Positions 46,127 through 64,000 of a stretch of DNA of 64,000 nucleotides are shown piece after piece. Numbering within the stretch: the stretch's first letter is position 1; each line of letters starts with the position of its first letter. The notes under the pieces were generated by a model. The model searched no databases, was not told the DNA's origin, and was given only the letters and a program-made list of their open reading frames with translations. The position numbers and the translations under genes were made by a program. Origin of the DNA: Limnomonas spitsbergensis. Its lineage: Eukaryota > Chlorophyta > Chlorophyceae > Chlamydomonadales. Location: assembly GCA_037349105.1 (NCBI GenBank), contig JAYJMM010000109.1:4482001-4546000 (forward strand), read 5' to 3'.

Positions 46127-46513
46127 TGTGTGATGGGGCCGGAGGTTGGGACACGGTGTTTTAGATAGGAGGGGAGAAAGGATTAATCTAGCCTGCCTTT
46201 TTGAATAGGTCATAACCTGGGTCGTCTGCTGACGGGAGGCCAGGGGGTGGAATTCATTGCAAGGGGAGTCAGGAACAGATGGTCGCTGGCATGGACTGTT
46301 TGCATGGAGCTGGTGCATGACCGCCTGGAGAGCAATGGTAGGAACCCTCAGGTCGTGTGTGCACTAATATCACGAACTGGGCAAAAATCGGATAAATGTT
46401 TAAGGAAAAGCAAGAGCCTAGAGATAAGCAAATCTATGATGACATGATTCTTGCATCCACACTAAATTGCTGATACCGAAGGGAAACAAATTCTACCTGT
46501 AGGGGAACTAGGG

Positions 46514-46735
46514 GTTAGAACAGTGCATACCCGCTGGGCCCTGCTGAACGCTCGGCCACGTGGGGCTGGTAGGGAATGAATAGGCTCAATTCCAGGCACC
46601 ATGCACAGCATGGGCCATGGTGCAGCCATGCCATCCTCTAATGTGAGGGGGCAGGAACATGGAACCCGGCACTGTAGTCGGGGGGAGAGAGAAGATCGTG
46701 TGGCGGGTTCGATCCTTCCACCTCTGGGTAGGGGA
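46514..46735 (+). repeat. Dispersed repeat family R, copy 4
   Basis: Near full-length; carries GGGTTCGATCC at its 3' part, matching the B-box-like site of copy 2. Confidence 0.8.
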
Positions 46736-47053
46736 ACTAGGGATGCTTTCATGACAACCCACACTGAAGTCCTGTTCATAAAAATAGTTGCAGAAAGAGT
46801 TAAGCATACAAATAATCTTGACCCCCTGTTCTTAGTACGAGGCTTCCACACGGTAATCTTGCCTCTGATCATCTACATGTTTTGCTAGTCCCATCTCAGC
46901 CATAAATAACAAACAGCACCCTTCCAAACACTCAGTCCAGGATCTGGAAATCAGTTTATACAAATAGTGACATAACCAGTGGTATTCCTTTTGAGGGGCT
47001 GACGAGTCACCACAAGAAAAGCAAGTCACACAAAGCAAGCACAGCATCTGACC

Positions 47054-50000
47054 CTAGCCTAGCACAGCATGTGAGCTCACATCGACCCCCGTCAGCCATC
47101 CCCAGACCCCCCCCCCCTTCTTCCTGGCCCTGGTTTGCTCAGGGACCAGAGTCATCTCCTCTGAGTCTGCGCGCCCCGCTGCGATCCGATGGCCCATGGC
47201 GTTCACCACTGGCTGGTCTGGAGAAGATGAAGCACTCATGCCATCAGTAGCCATCGCTTGCATGACGTTCTGAGTGACAGCAGAGCCCAGCCCTGCCCCG
47301 GGTGGATCTGGCCGGCTGCCATGTACAGCATGGTGAATGCTTCCCAGTTGAGAGAAGGGTGCAACCAGGTGGGGGTGCACAGCGGCAGGAGGCTGCCCAG
47401 AGTCACCTTCGTGCTGCTGCTGCTGCTGATGAGCACCTCCCTGTGAGGGTGCACCGTCAGGGCTCGGCTCCTGGCGTCTGTCAAACACATGCACAAGATG
47501 CAAGTGCGGTATTCTGCCACTGTGCGGCAATACAGCCTTCTCAGGGGCGCCATCACTGCCCTCAGGGTGGTGCTGGCGCTCAATTTGATTGCTGCCTTCA
47601 GCCTGATTATCAGAAAGGGTGCCTCTTGCGCCAGGCCCGCCCTGATTGGCCCTGACTACCGTCCAGCCCGCCTGGAGACCCTGCTGTGGCTGCTGCTGCT
47701 GCTGGTTCTGACGCAGCCTCAGATCCGCCATGGCACCCCTCTCCTTCTCCAAGTCCTCCTCAAGCATGGCAAGGCTCTGTGCGAGGGCTTGGATACGAAG
47801 GTTCACAGGTAGCCCACTGCAAGCAGCGGCGGCAGAAGCAACAATGGAGCCTGCGGCATTGGCCATCAGCCTCTCCATCATGGCAGGCGGTCCAATGCTG
47901 CCAACGCCTTCAGCTTGCAACTGACGCTCTAGGTCCAGCCGCTGGCCCCGCTCATGCCCAAGCTCCGTTTCCATGCGCGCGATCTCCTCCTCCAGCGCCC
48001 TGACCTTCCACTCGGCTTCCGGGATACCGTTGAGAGGCGTCGACGGCAACTCCGGGGAGCACGGCCGCTGCGCGCGGAAGGCGGCCTCTACGGCTGCTGC
48101 CAGCTCAGCACGCAGGTTGAGCGGATCAGAGGCCCTGTCGCTGTTGTGGAGCCCGTCCCTGCCTCTGCCTCCCGCGCTGGCGGCCACTGCAGCTGAGCCC
48201 CACCGTCCTCCCTGAGAAGCCATGAGCTGCTCCAGAGCAGCCACCGTCGCGTCACGCTTCCGCACCTCGGTCCGCATGGCGGCCAGAGCCTGGCCGTGGA
48301 CATTGATCTTGTATGTGAGCTCGCTTCAGGCAGGGCATGGCAGCATGATAAGGATAAAGGATAGGCCATTTAGATGTGATTGGAAGGAGTTCTTTCAGGG
48401 GCAGGAGCCCTAGGCCTTTGCATATTTTTACTTATGTTGCTTTAGTACTAGGGGGTTAAGAAGGGTGCTAGGGGGTGCTCTGCTTTTAAGGGAATCCTGC
48501 ATACTTCGAAATGCGCGTGCACGTGCATATGCACAAGTAATGGAGCAAAGCAATAGAGAGAGGCAGCCGCCCATCTCAGGGCATCCTTCAAAACAGTCGC
48601 TGCTCTGCCCGCCTGTTCTCATCAATAAATATACAAATAAACCACACTGTAAATTTGCTTTGCCTTCCCACATAATGATGTTGTTTGGGGTTTATGGATC
48701 CACAAAATTACTAATGATCCATTGGCAACGCCAGATTTCAGTCAGAAAATTAGAGTTTGGTCGAAAGTTTGCACTGAGGACAGCTTTAAAAGAAATCAGT
48801 TTTTCACCCCAGGGAAGGCAAATCATATCTACGGTACGCTAGAGGCATGGATTAAGCAAACCACCCGTTCGGCCGCAGCACCTGTTCTCATCAATGAGGC
48901 GTGTGATTGTGGTCGCAGCTGCCTCGCACTGGCGCTGCACGTCCAGAGACGCATGCTCTGCAGCACTGGTGCGGTCCTGAGCAGCACATAATCTCACACT
49001 CCAGGACTCCTCAAGCCCACGGAGCTGCCCCACGTCAACGCGCAGCCTGGCATTGGCCTGAAGGCAATTCGTTCAAGGTTCGGTATTGATGGCAAGACGG
49101 CACATGCCCCATGATAAGGCGGATCGACATGGGGAAAAAACTCAACTGACGCTTTGTTGCACAGGGGGAAGATCAGCATATTTAGCTCCGAGTTCAGTGT
49201 TTATTTTCTCAGCTACGAGTCCTTCTTTTGACGGGCCGCCCCGAAGCCGCCAAAGGCTCGATTTGGCGGAAATCTGGACCGGCCTACGACTGGTGGCTAG
49301 TGCAGCAAGGCTGGCCACAGATGGGGCCTCTGGCCAGCGGCCTGAGTGTACCTGACATGTAGCGAAGTCACAAAAAAAGAAACACTGTCCAAGTGCTATA
49401 GGAAGATAGGCTGGAAGGAGGCAAAGCAAATCCAACACGATTCCCCGTTATCACGAGCTATCCAAAACGTTTCCCCGTTATCACGAGCTATCCAACACGA
49501 TTCCCCGTTATCACGAGCTATCCAACACGTTTCCCGTCATCACAAGCTATTTGTTGACTCCAAAATGTATTTCAACAAATCAATTGGCTTCTTTTGCACT
49601 TGTCCTGGAGATATCCACTGACCTTGCTCAGCTCGTCCACCTTCCTCTCCAGCTCCTGCTCCTCATCCAGCGTTTTCCGACCCGCCTGCATCAGCCCCTC
49701 CAGCTGATGGCGCAGCCTCGTGGCCGCAGCCTCCCGCTCTGCCACCACTCCTCTCAGCCTCTCCGCCTCCACGGTTCGCTGCAGCAGCTGCGTCTGAGCA
49801 ACGCGGAGCTCCTGCTGCAGCTGCTCGGCCTCGCTCAGTGTGTGCATAGACAGTGGAGAGCGGGCTGGACGGACTGCGGCCTCACCGGGGCTGTGTACTG
49901 CAGAGTTGATGTCAGACGAGGAGCAGCTGCTGCCCTGACCCGCATGGGGCGATGGTCGCATGGAGTGCTGAGCGCAGCTGTCAGGGACGCGGCGGTTCAG

Positions 50001-51311
50001 CGCTGATTCAAGCTGTCGTCGGAGCTGGGCACACATGGCTCGCTCCTGCTCCAATGCATTTTCTGCCCTCTGAAGCCGTAGTGCATGGCGCTCTGTTTCC
50101 CATGGCGGCTCTCTGAGCATGAAGCACATGGGGCTACAATTATTGCGGCCTTGCATGCAGGTCGCGAGCTTCGGAGAGACTACCGGTAAGAAAGAAAGAA
50201 AGCTACGCCCTATTAGGGCGTGGAGGTTAAGGAAACAGCGCAGCTTGGGGCCGTACCCACATCCGCGCCGTTACCATGAGGCAAAAAAGAAAGAAGCAAC
50301 TTCCTCACGGTGGTTTTCTCTTTTAGGTGTGCTTTATTGGCCCAGTGACAGGCTTTGTGGCGGAAAATATTCAAGTCTGCGTCTGGTTCCTACTATGCTA
50401 TGCAAGAGTTTTATCGAATGGACATGCATTTTCTGGGCGCATTTCTTAGCATGGAACGCGGTGATCCCTAGAGACATCATGGCTTCAATTGTGTGCTTAT
50501 TATAATTAGTGCCCGATATGCCCATCAAGATTGGAATACATTTTATATTGTTTCGTTGGTTTTCGTTCAGGATCAGTAGCTCAACGAGGTCAGTGTGCTG
50601 GTTTAAGCACGCTTTTAACTGGTCCCCATGCTCAGTGTCTCTGCAATACTTAAATTCCCCAATGTGGACTACAAAGTCCTTCTTTTGTCCTGTCGTTTGC
50701 ATCAACAACATGTCAGGCTGCATTTTCGTTTTCATTTGGACGGCTCCAAGTGCTGGTGCCGCAGCGTGGGGGATTAAGTACGAGGGGACTTTATTCATCA
50801 GCATGGCTGGTGCTCCTGCTCTCTCACACTTCTCGGCCGTCCCCAGGTCTGCCATGACGATGTCCCCTCCCATGCTGCCTTTCGATACAGCCCTCAGCAA
50901 AAACCTTCCTACCGGTATGTACCATCATGGACAATGCAAATAGTAGCTAACTAGCACATGGTGGTCTCTCACATGGTAGCAGTGCGTAAGTGCTCGCTGC
51001 TGGACGCCAGTGCTGGCTGGAACTGCATCAGCTTCAAAAGCTCTTCCTTTTCAAGAATGGCCTCCCTGGCGACCCGCTGTGATTCCTCGAGCTGTCTCTG
51101 AAGATCGGAGATTTCTGCCTGCGAAGAAAAGTGGCCGCTATTTGTTGGCACCTTTGCGCTGAAACACCGAACGCGGCAGGTAACTTGCCTTCAGAACAGT
51201 ATCGACATGGGAAGATTCGGTCAGGGAATGCCCTGCCCCATCAACCTTAGGAGTACAGATCTGGGCGTCTTTAAAGTTATCGGTGTCCGGCATTGCTTGC
51301 GTTATCTCCAT
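47054..51311 (-). CDS. Coiled-coil protein, function unknown
   Basis: Five exons on the minus strand: 51311-51189, 51118-50973, 50112-49623, 49057-48882, 48323-47054. Phases close to give 734 aa. Intron 1 uses a GC-AG pair (AAG|GCAAGT). Heptad-rich coiled coils occupy roughly residues 42-80 (ISDLQRQLEESQRVAREA), 90-130, 180-330 (ELRVAQTQLLQRTVEAERL and onward) and 390-500 (VRALEEEIARMETELGHERG). Between them is Ser/Pro-rich disorder. The C-terminal ~200 residues are Gln/Pro/His-rich and end in WGWLTGVDVSSHAVLG. No enzymatic domain is visible, so a structural role is likely; the partner is unknown. The start at 51311 (MEITQAMPD) is the first ATG, but an upstream exon is possible. It is divergent from LACS, with 366 bp between the two start codons, implying a shared promoter region. 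Confidence 0.75.
49436..49555. repeat. 30-bp minisatellite, four units
   Basis: Units of TCCAACACGATTCCCCGTTA-TCACGAGCTA type, the last one diverged, in intron 3 of the coiled-coil gene. Confidence 0.9.
50334..50900 (-). CDS. Transposon-derived ORF with nuclease-like motif, nested in an intron
   Basis: 188-codon frame within intron 2 of the coiled-coil gene, same strand. The core reads KKDFVVHIGEFKYCRDTEHG, then QLKACLNQH, IPILMGISGTNY, LGITAFHAKK and RRLEYFPP. The D...ExK arrangement (EFK) resembles a PD-(D/E)XK nuclease fold. I recall very similar C-terminal regions in algal retroelement ORFs (VIEIKYC.DT type), but could not search. The N-terminus (MLRAVSKGSMGGDIV) suggests that only the 3' part of a larger ORF was captured. 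The frame is intact, so insertion is recent or under selection. A host gene is less likely. Confidence 0.55.
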   Translation of the reverse strand: MLRAVSKGSMGGDIVMADLGTAEKCERAGAPAMLMNKVPSYLIPHAAAPALGAVQMKTKMQPDMLLMQTTGQKKDFVVHIGEFKYCRDTEHGDQLKACLNQHTDLVELLILNENQRNNIKCIPILMGISGTNYNKHTIEAMMSLGITAFHAKKCAQKMHVHSIKLLHSIVGTRRRLEYFPPQSLSLGQ

Positions 51312-51677
51312 GACACCTCCGCCACCCGGAGCGACCCAAATAACTGTCAATTGACTTCACTACTGATTGTTAATCCTTTGGCAGACAATAGTATAAAATG
51401 AAAATGAACCCTGCTGACACTCTGCTGCTGACACAACTTTGCAACTTCTGGTAACTCCAAATGAAGAACTTGAGTGAATGAAGTGAGCACGGCTGGCCTT
51501 TACTCTTACATCAGGTCAGTGGCACACTGACACGAACTACTTTTGCTGCCCCGGGATATTTGTCACACAAATGCGCATACGGTAGCTACAAAAACCCAAA
51601 CCCTCATAAATATTTGGCCACGTCAACAACGTCCAGGTCGTTTGGTTATGCACTTGTCGCTCATATTCAATATCACC

Positions 51678-59591
<7,914 letters not shown>

Positions 59592-60754
59592 GATTGAGAG
59601 CTGTTCTTGATCGTTTGGAGAGAAAAAACTAGATTGCCCTTGGCAAACATGGTAGAGTTATTCCTTGTCTGCTGTGTGCTTGGGAACGGCAATCAAGGAT
59701 TTAAGTATTGAACAGACCATGGGGGTAAATTCGGCTTGCCGCCCATGGGGAAAGTGAGGAGGAATGCTTGCGTTTTGCGAATGCCATGTATCGATTAGCC
59801 TGTTGATGCCATCGTGGTCAAATGGCATTTAAGTTTTTTGCAAGAAAAACTCTCCTTTGGACATTGGTTCTATGATTATCTCAATTACTGGGTCGTGTTC
59901 TACTGGTTCAAGAGAAGGGACTATTTGTGAAAACGAAAAGACATGGTGAAAGAGTAGGACATTACCAGTACTGTTGATAATGGCCTAGTTCAGTTCCATG
60001 GCTCCTGTGATCGAACATACATGAAGGGCACCGGCACAGTGGATCCTAGGCATTCGTTCATTTGCTGTCTCGTTTATCGCTAGGGAATCTCTACTTATAT
60101 GAAGCTGTGCTGTGGGCGGACAGCCTACTGCTTTGGGCCTACTCTCATTAGGCTGGCCGAGGAAGATTTTCTCCACCCAGTTAGTTAACAACACATGTTA
60201 TTAAAGAGCCAGTATTCAAGCACACCTCTAATGCATACAGAAATAATTTGAATTGAAAAAACATGCACAGTACCGGTAACGGGCCAGTGCAAAGCCACTG
60301 CACCATGGGAAAATGCTCCTACAAGCCCTAATCGTTTCATTCCACCTGCAGGAATCCTATCTACCCCTCCCCCCGCACTAATCTAGAGGCAATTTTCTCA
60401 ATCTAGGGCAAACTAAGGACTGATCACATCAATTGATTTGACAAATTAGTTTGCCATTAGGACAGGCAGCAGGCCACTCAGCCAGCTCCTGCTTCCCTCA
60501 ACTAGTGAAACACGACTCGTGCTAGCGCGGCACAAAGGCTGGTCGTAATTTGAATTTAGAGTTTTGAATGATAAGAACGATCGGGATCAGATGAAAATCT
60601 GCTCAAGGCCACACTGCTGCTCATGACTGACTTATTGCCTAAGTTTGAGTCTGCCCCACATTGGAAAGCCCTCCTTAGCGGGACTTCATGCTGGACCTGA
60701 TGCCAAACTGGCACACTCCAAACTGAGAGCGTAGGAGAAAGCAGGCAGAAGTTT
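59592..60754. other. Intergenic between LACS and the small minus-strand gene
   Basis: No gene recognised; open frames are short and featureless. Should contain the 3' UTRs of both convergent genes. Confidence 0.5.
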
Positions 60755-61340
60755 TCAGCAAACAGCAAGGGCTGTCCAGCGCTTCAGGCAGTCTGCACAC
60801 TTATGGTAAGACTGATGGTGGACGCTTGGCACTGTGGTAGTTAAAACACGGCATGCATCCAATACACGATTACATTTTTGATGGAAAACACGTTTTAGGA
60901 AGGCACAAGGACAGCTGAGGACCCATGAGCTCACCTGCTCCAATGACAGTCGTGAGCCCAGGGTCTGGCTCTGACGCATGAAGAAGGGGTTTTCCCGTTC
61001 CAGCCGCTCAGTTTGGATCACGTTGCTCATCACTACGCTTTCTAGGGCTGTGTTAGGGCGCATTGGTCGAGCTAGCAGGCGATGGGGAGCAATCTCAGGC
61101 AGTTTGTTTTCAGCCTTTGGCTCCGGCACCCTGACACGTTTGATGGTCCAGGTCCCTCCAATTTGATGGTACTTCTGCATGTTGACAGGGGCATAGCAAA
61201 TGAACATGCAGGCATGAGGGGTGGCCAGCAGCCCGGTACGACACCCAAAGGATAACTGTTGTTTTATGGACAAGACTTACTGCTGGCGTTGATGAATTGC
61301 TAAGAACTCGCGATAAAGTACCGGACAGGAAGCCCTGCAT
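60755..61340 (-). CDS. Small protein of unknown function (3' end uncertain)
   Basis: Exon 1 is 61340-61281 (MQGFLSGTLSRVLSNSSTPA) and exon 2 is 61174-60935. Exon 2 begins KYHQIGGTWTIKRVRVPEP and ends SQTLGSRLSLEQ, with consensus splice sites and matching phase 0. Two in-frame acceptors could begin a last exon, giving either SYHKCADC...LAVC or CQASTISLTISVQTA. The total is about 115-120 aa. The central part is polar and charged with no recognised domain. It is divergent from the gene at 61925. Confidence 0.5.
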
Positions 61341-61924
61341 TGCGAAGATGTGGAAGATGTCGCGTCGTAGTTGGGCCTCGGAGAAAGTTAAATAAGGTGT
61401 AGCCAATTTAGAGACAACTTACCCACTCCTGCGACTGCCGCTTCGAACTTTGAAGTTCTTTATTCACTCGAATTGTCCCTGGAGCGAATGGACATCGAGT
61501 TTAACCATGCTCAGCACGTCGAGATGGCACACACAACTTAACACCTCAATCATTGCTTACAATTTGCCTGTTGCTCTACAACATTGATGGCAACCGGGGC
61601 CCCTGACATGAGGAAAGTCTACGATGAAGCTAGAATATCTATGGCGGGAGGGGCAAAGTTCACGGAGGTTTCAGAAGTCACAGCGAATGTCTTTAAGAAG
61701 GAGACGTCGGCGTAAGATCCCAGTTTTCTTTATAGGCTGGGCGCAGGTGGTGGGGCGCAGGGGTACATGCAATAGCACTACAAGGCACCGAACGGTAAAT
61801 TGGCCGTACGCCGTACTAAATCAAAAACCAAATCCAGCGAGTCAGCTCTACGCGACGCAATGTTGCCATTTGGCCCTCTGAAACAATTATCGAATACTGA
61901 GTACCATATTTAGTCTGGTCAACT
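61341..61924. other. Divergent promoter region
   Basis: 584 bp between two divergent genes; no element could be named with confidence. Confidence 0.4.
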
Positions 61925-63781
61925 ATGGAGCAAAGCGGGTCACCGTCCGAATGGCAAGACGACGAGGACTGTCTGCCATCAACCTCATCGTTCATAACTC
62001 CTGGAAGGGATTTCTCGCCTGCTCCTCAATTTGACAGGCAGGTTCACAATCGCATTCTGTCCCGTCAGCCATGTGCCCTGACTGCAGTCAGTGGCTATTG
62101 CAGGACCTCTACCCACCAAGGAGCAGAGTTCACCCCAGAAAGGCCTGGAAACATGCATGGCTCACCCCATGATGGCATGGGTCTAATGGGGATGCGGGTT
62201 GCCTCAGCGCCGCAAGCAATGGCGCTTCATGCTGCGTTTGAGGCAGCAGAACGGCTGCATGCAAACCGCGAGCGCGCCTCCCACCCAGAGGCAGCTGCCC
62301 CTCAGCAGTCCGCGAACAGCCAAACCATCATTCAGGCTGATAGATATGCTGGGCTGCCCTACCTGGACGACCAGCAGCAGCATCCAGTGGTGGAGTACCC
62401 AGCGCATCCAGGATCAAGGCACACCACGTCACCGCACCCCTCCATACCTCACCAGCAACACCAGCAACACCAGATCGAAAGTCATCACCAGCCCCCTCCA
62501 GACGCAGCTCCATCGCAGCATGCTGAGCGCATGTCGGCCCTGGACAACAGCCATGCTGTCGTCATGCAGCTAGAGAGATCCAACCACGAGCTACAGCGGC
62601 GCATGGCGGCACTGCTTAGTGAACTGCAAGAAAGCGAACAAAAGCGCATGGTAGCACAAGACAAGGAACAAAGTCTCAAGGAGGCGGCGTCTGAAGTGGG
62701 TGGGAATAATAGGCTGCTATGTAGGTGCCCTGGACCCTTACAGAAGCAGCCGGGGTTGATCTTCTTCCCGATGCGTCTGACTAGGTGCATGAGTCAAGAT
62801 GAGTCATTGCTGATGAGAGCCTCCAGGCCAGTGGTCGGCAGTCTGGCAGTCAAGGCATGGCTGCAGACCTTGCATTGACGCGTGGCTGCCCGTTGCTTTG
62901 CGTGCAGGCGGAGGCCAAAGTGGTTCACCGGGAACAGGCGCTGGTGATGCTGCAGAAGCACTGCGACGCCGCCACAGCTGAGCTGCGCGGCTGCCTGCTT
63001 GAGCTGCGGCAAGAGCGGGAGCGCGCTGCTGCAGGACGGGACGAGATTGCCGGGCTGCACGACACGGTGGAGGATCTGAAGAAGGCGCTGGGCGGGGCCA
63101 TGAAGAAGGTGGGGAAAAACCCTGCATGGGCCTACGCAGGAGCTTGAGCAATTTTGGCAGGGGTGAACTAGGCAGGGAAATTCCATACTGAAGGGATTGA
63201 TGCAGAGGCCTTCCAAGCTGCCTGATTGCTTGGCAAGGCATGACTGGGCTCAGATACGGACAGGGGAAATATAAACATTTTACATACCGTATCCTTTGCG
63301 CGGAAAGCACCTCCAACACATACCAGTTCCAGATGTTTTTCCAGGTGTGCGCTCTGATGCCTTTCTGCGCTGATCATGCATCCGCTGACTGCATGCAGGT
63401 TGACCATGTTGGGGAGGACGACCGACGGCAGCAGGCTGAGCTGCTGCAGCTGCGTAGGGAGCACCAGGCATTGCAGGCAAGTCCTGAAGGCCTGAACTGC
63501 CTGAGCCTTCATCCGGCATGCCCGCACTCATTGCCCTTGTCAAATAAAAGCAGGGCAGCACAGAAATGCTGGTGTCCGGCACTCTATGTGACGCGGCACT
63601 GCTCTCCCCCTGCATTTCCAGGATGCGCTGCAGCGCTGCCGTGTAGATCTGGCCGAGGCAAGGGAGAAGCTGACGCGGACAGAGGGGGACGCCGGCAGGC
63701 AGCTGCAGCTGGCGGCTCGGGCAACGGCTGAGAGCGGAGGCGCGGTGGTGCAGCTGCACGCTCTGAAAACAAGAGTGCAGG
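61925..63781 (+). CDS. Coiled-coil protein, 5' part (may run off the window)
   Basis: Exons 61925-62695, 62908-63108, 63399-63476 and 63622-63781 keep phase; the last donor is CAG-G|GTGGGC. Intron 3 uses a GC donor (TTGCAG|GCAAGT). Residues 1-215 are low-complexity (Gln/His/Pro/Ala). From ~215 the protein is a near-continuous coiled coil: VMQLERSNHELQRRMAALL, LELRQERERAAAGRDEI, QQAELLQLRREHQALQ, CRVDLAEAREKLTRTEG. About 402 aa are visible and the gene probably continues past 64 kb. The architecture resembles centrosome, basal-body or cytoskeletal proteins, but no family is recognised. Confidence 0.7.
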
Positions 63782-64000
63782 GTGGGCTGGATGGGAGAGG
63801 CATGGGCTGGAAAGTGCTAATTTTGATTGGTTCACCCTCAGTCTGGCTCCTCTTTATCGAAAGGTTCGAATTGCCATATTCAAGTGCTTGAGTTGTGAAA
63901 AAAGTCGTCAGCCTGGGGTGGGCTCCTAGAAGCTCACTCACGCTACTTTGATGAAATCTCCCTGGCTTCGAGAGACTCTGATTGGTGACACTAGTACGAA

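Larger units (their letters stand above)
45635..47053. other. Intergenic with three dispersed repeats
   Basis: Between convergent KNL1 and the minus-strand coiled-coil gene. Holds repeat R copies 3 and 4 and repeat S copy 2. No gene recognised. Confidence 0.55.

Noticed and set aside
49436..49555. CRISPR-like array
   Set aside because: The 30-bp units are directly abutting without variable spacers; it is an intronic minisatellite in eukaryotic DNA.

Overview
The window is nuclear DNA of a eukaryote, most likely a unicellular green alga (chlorophyte, possibly trebouxiophyte). Reasons: intron-rich genes with GT-AG and a few GC-AG introns; a plant-type peroxisomal long-chain acyl-CoA synthetase; plant/algal-style KNL1 and FANCE; and a large Gypsy-like retrotransposon with a remnant PHD finger after the integrase. 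The exact genus cannot be read from the sequence. Gene models were assembled by hand from reading frames, splice sites and phase arithmetic; each main model closes in frame.
Layout. 2.4-13.2 kb (-): two tandem paralogous EF-hand proteins (465 and 519 aa) with matching exon lengths. 13.9-14.9 kb: frameshifted zinc-finger remnant of a mobile element. 16.6-20.0 kb (+): candidate FANCE (700 aa). 21.2-36.2 kb: a 14.9-kb retrotransposon, coding on the minus strand, flanked by a 4-bp TATG duplication. 37.5-45.6 kb (+): KNL1/Spc105 kinetochore scaffold (18 exons, 1194 aa). 47.1-51.3 kb (-): coiled-coil protein (734 aa) with a nuclease-like transposon ORF in one intron. 51.7-59.6 kb (+): LACS6/7-type acyl-CoA synthetase (15 exons, 693 aa) with an N-terminal PTS2. 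60.8-61.3 kb (-): small unknown gene. 61.9 kb to the end (+): start of another coiled-coil gene.
The most unusual object is the retrotransposon. Its terminal repeats are not ordinary LTRs: two blocks (a, 630 bp; b, 243-251 bp) are arranged a-internal-b-a-b in the sense direction. That is the split-direct-repeat order known from PAT/Kangaroo tyrosine-recombinase elements, yet this element retains a DDE-integrase remnant, TG...CA ends and a target-site duplication. Directly after the first a block lies a 23-nt segment perfectly complementary to a site inside block a, as expected for Tf1-like self-priming. Reverse transcriptase is deleted while a giant gag-like ORF (3442 codons) is intact.
A second theme is that several intronic minisatellites carry extra copies of the neighbouring splice site plus exon edge (EF-hand gene 2, KNL1 twice, LACS). 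The genes shown are unrelated housekeeping genes; there is no operon-like logic.
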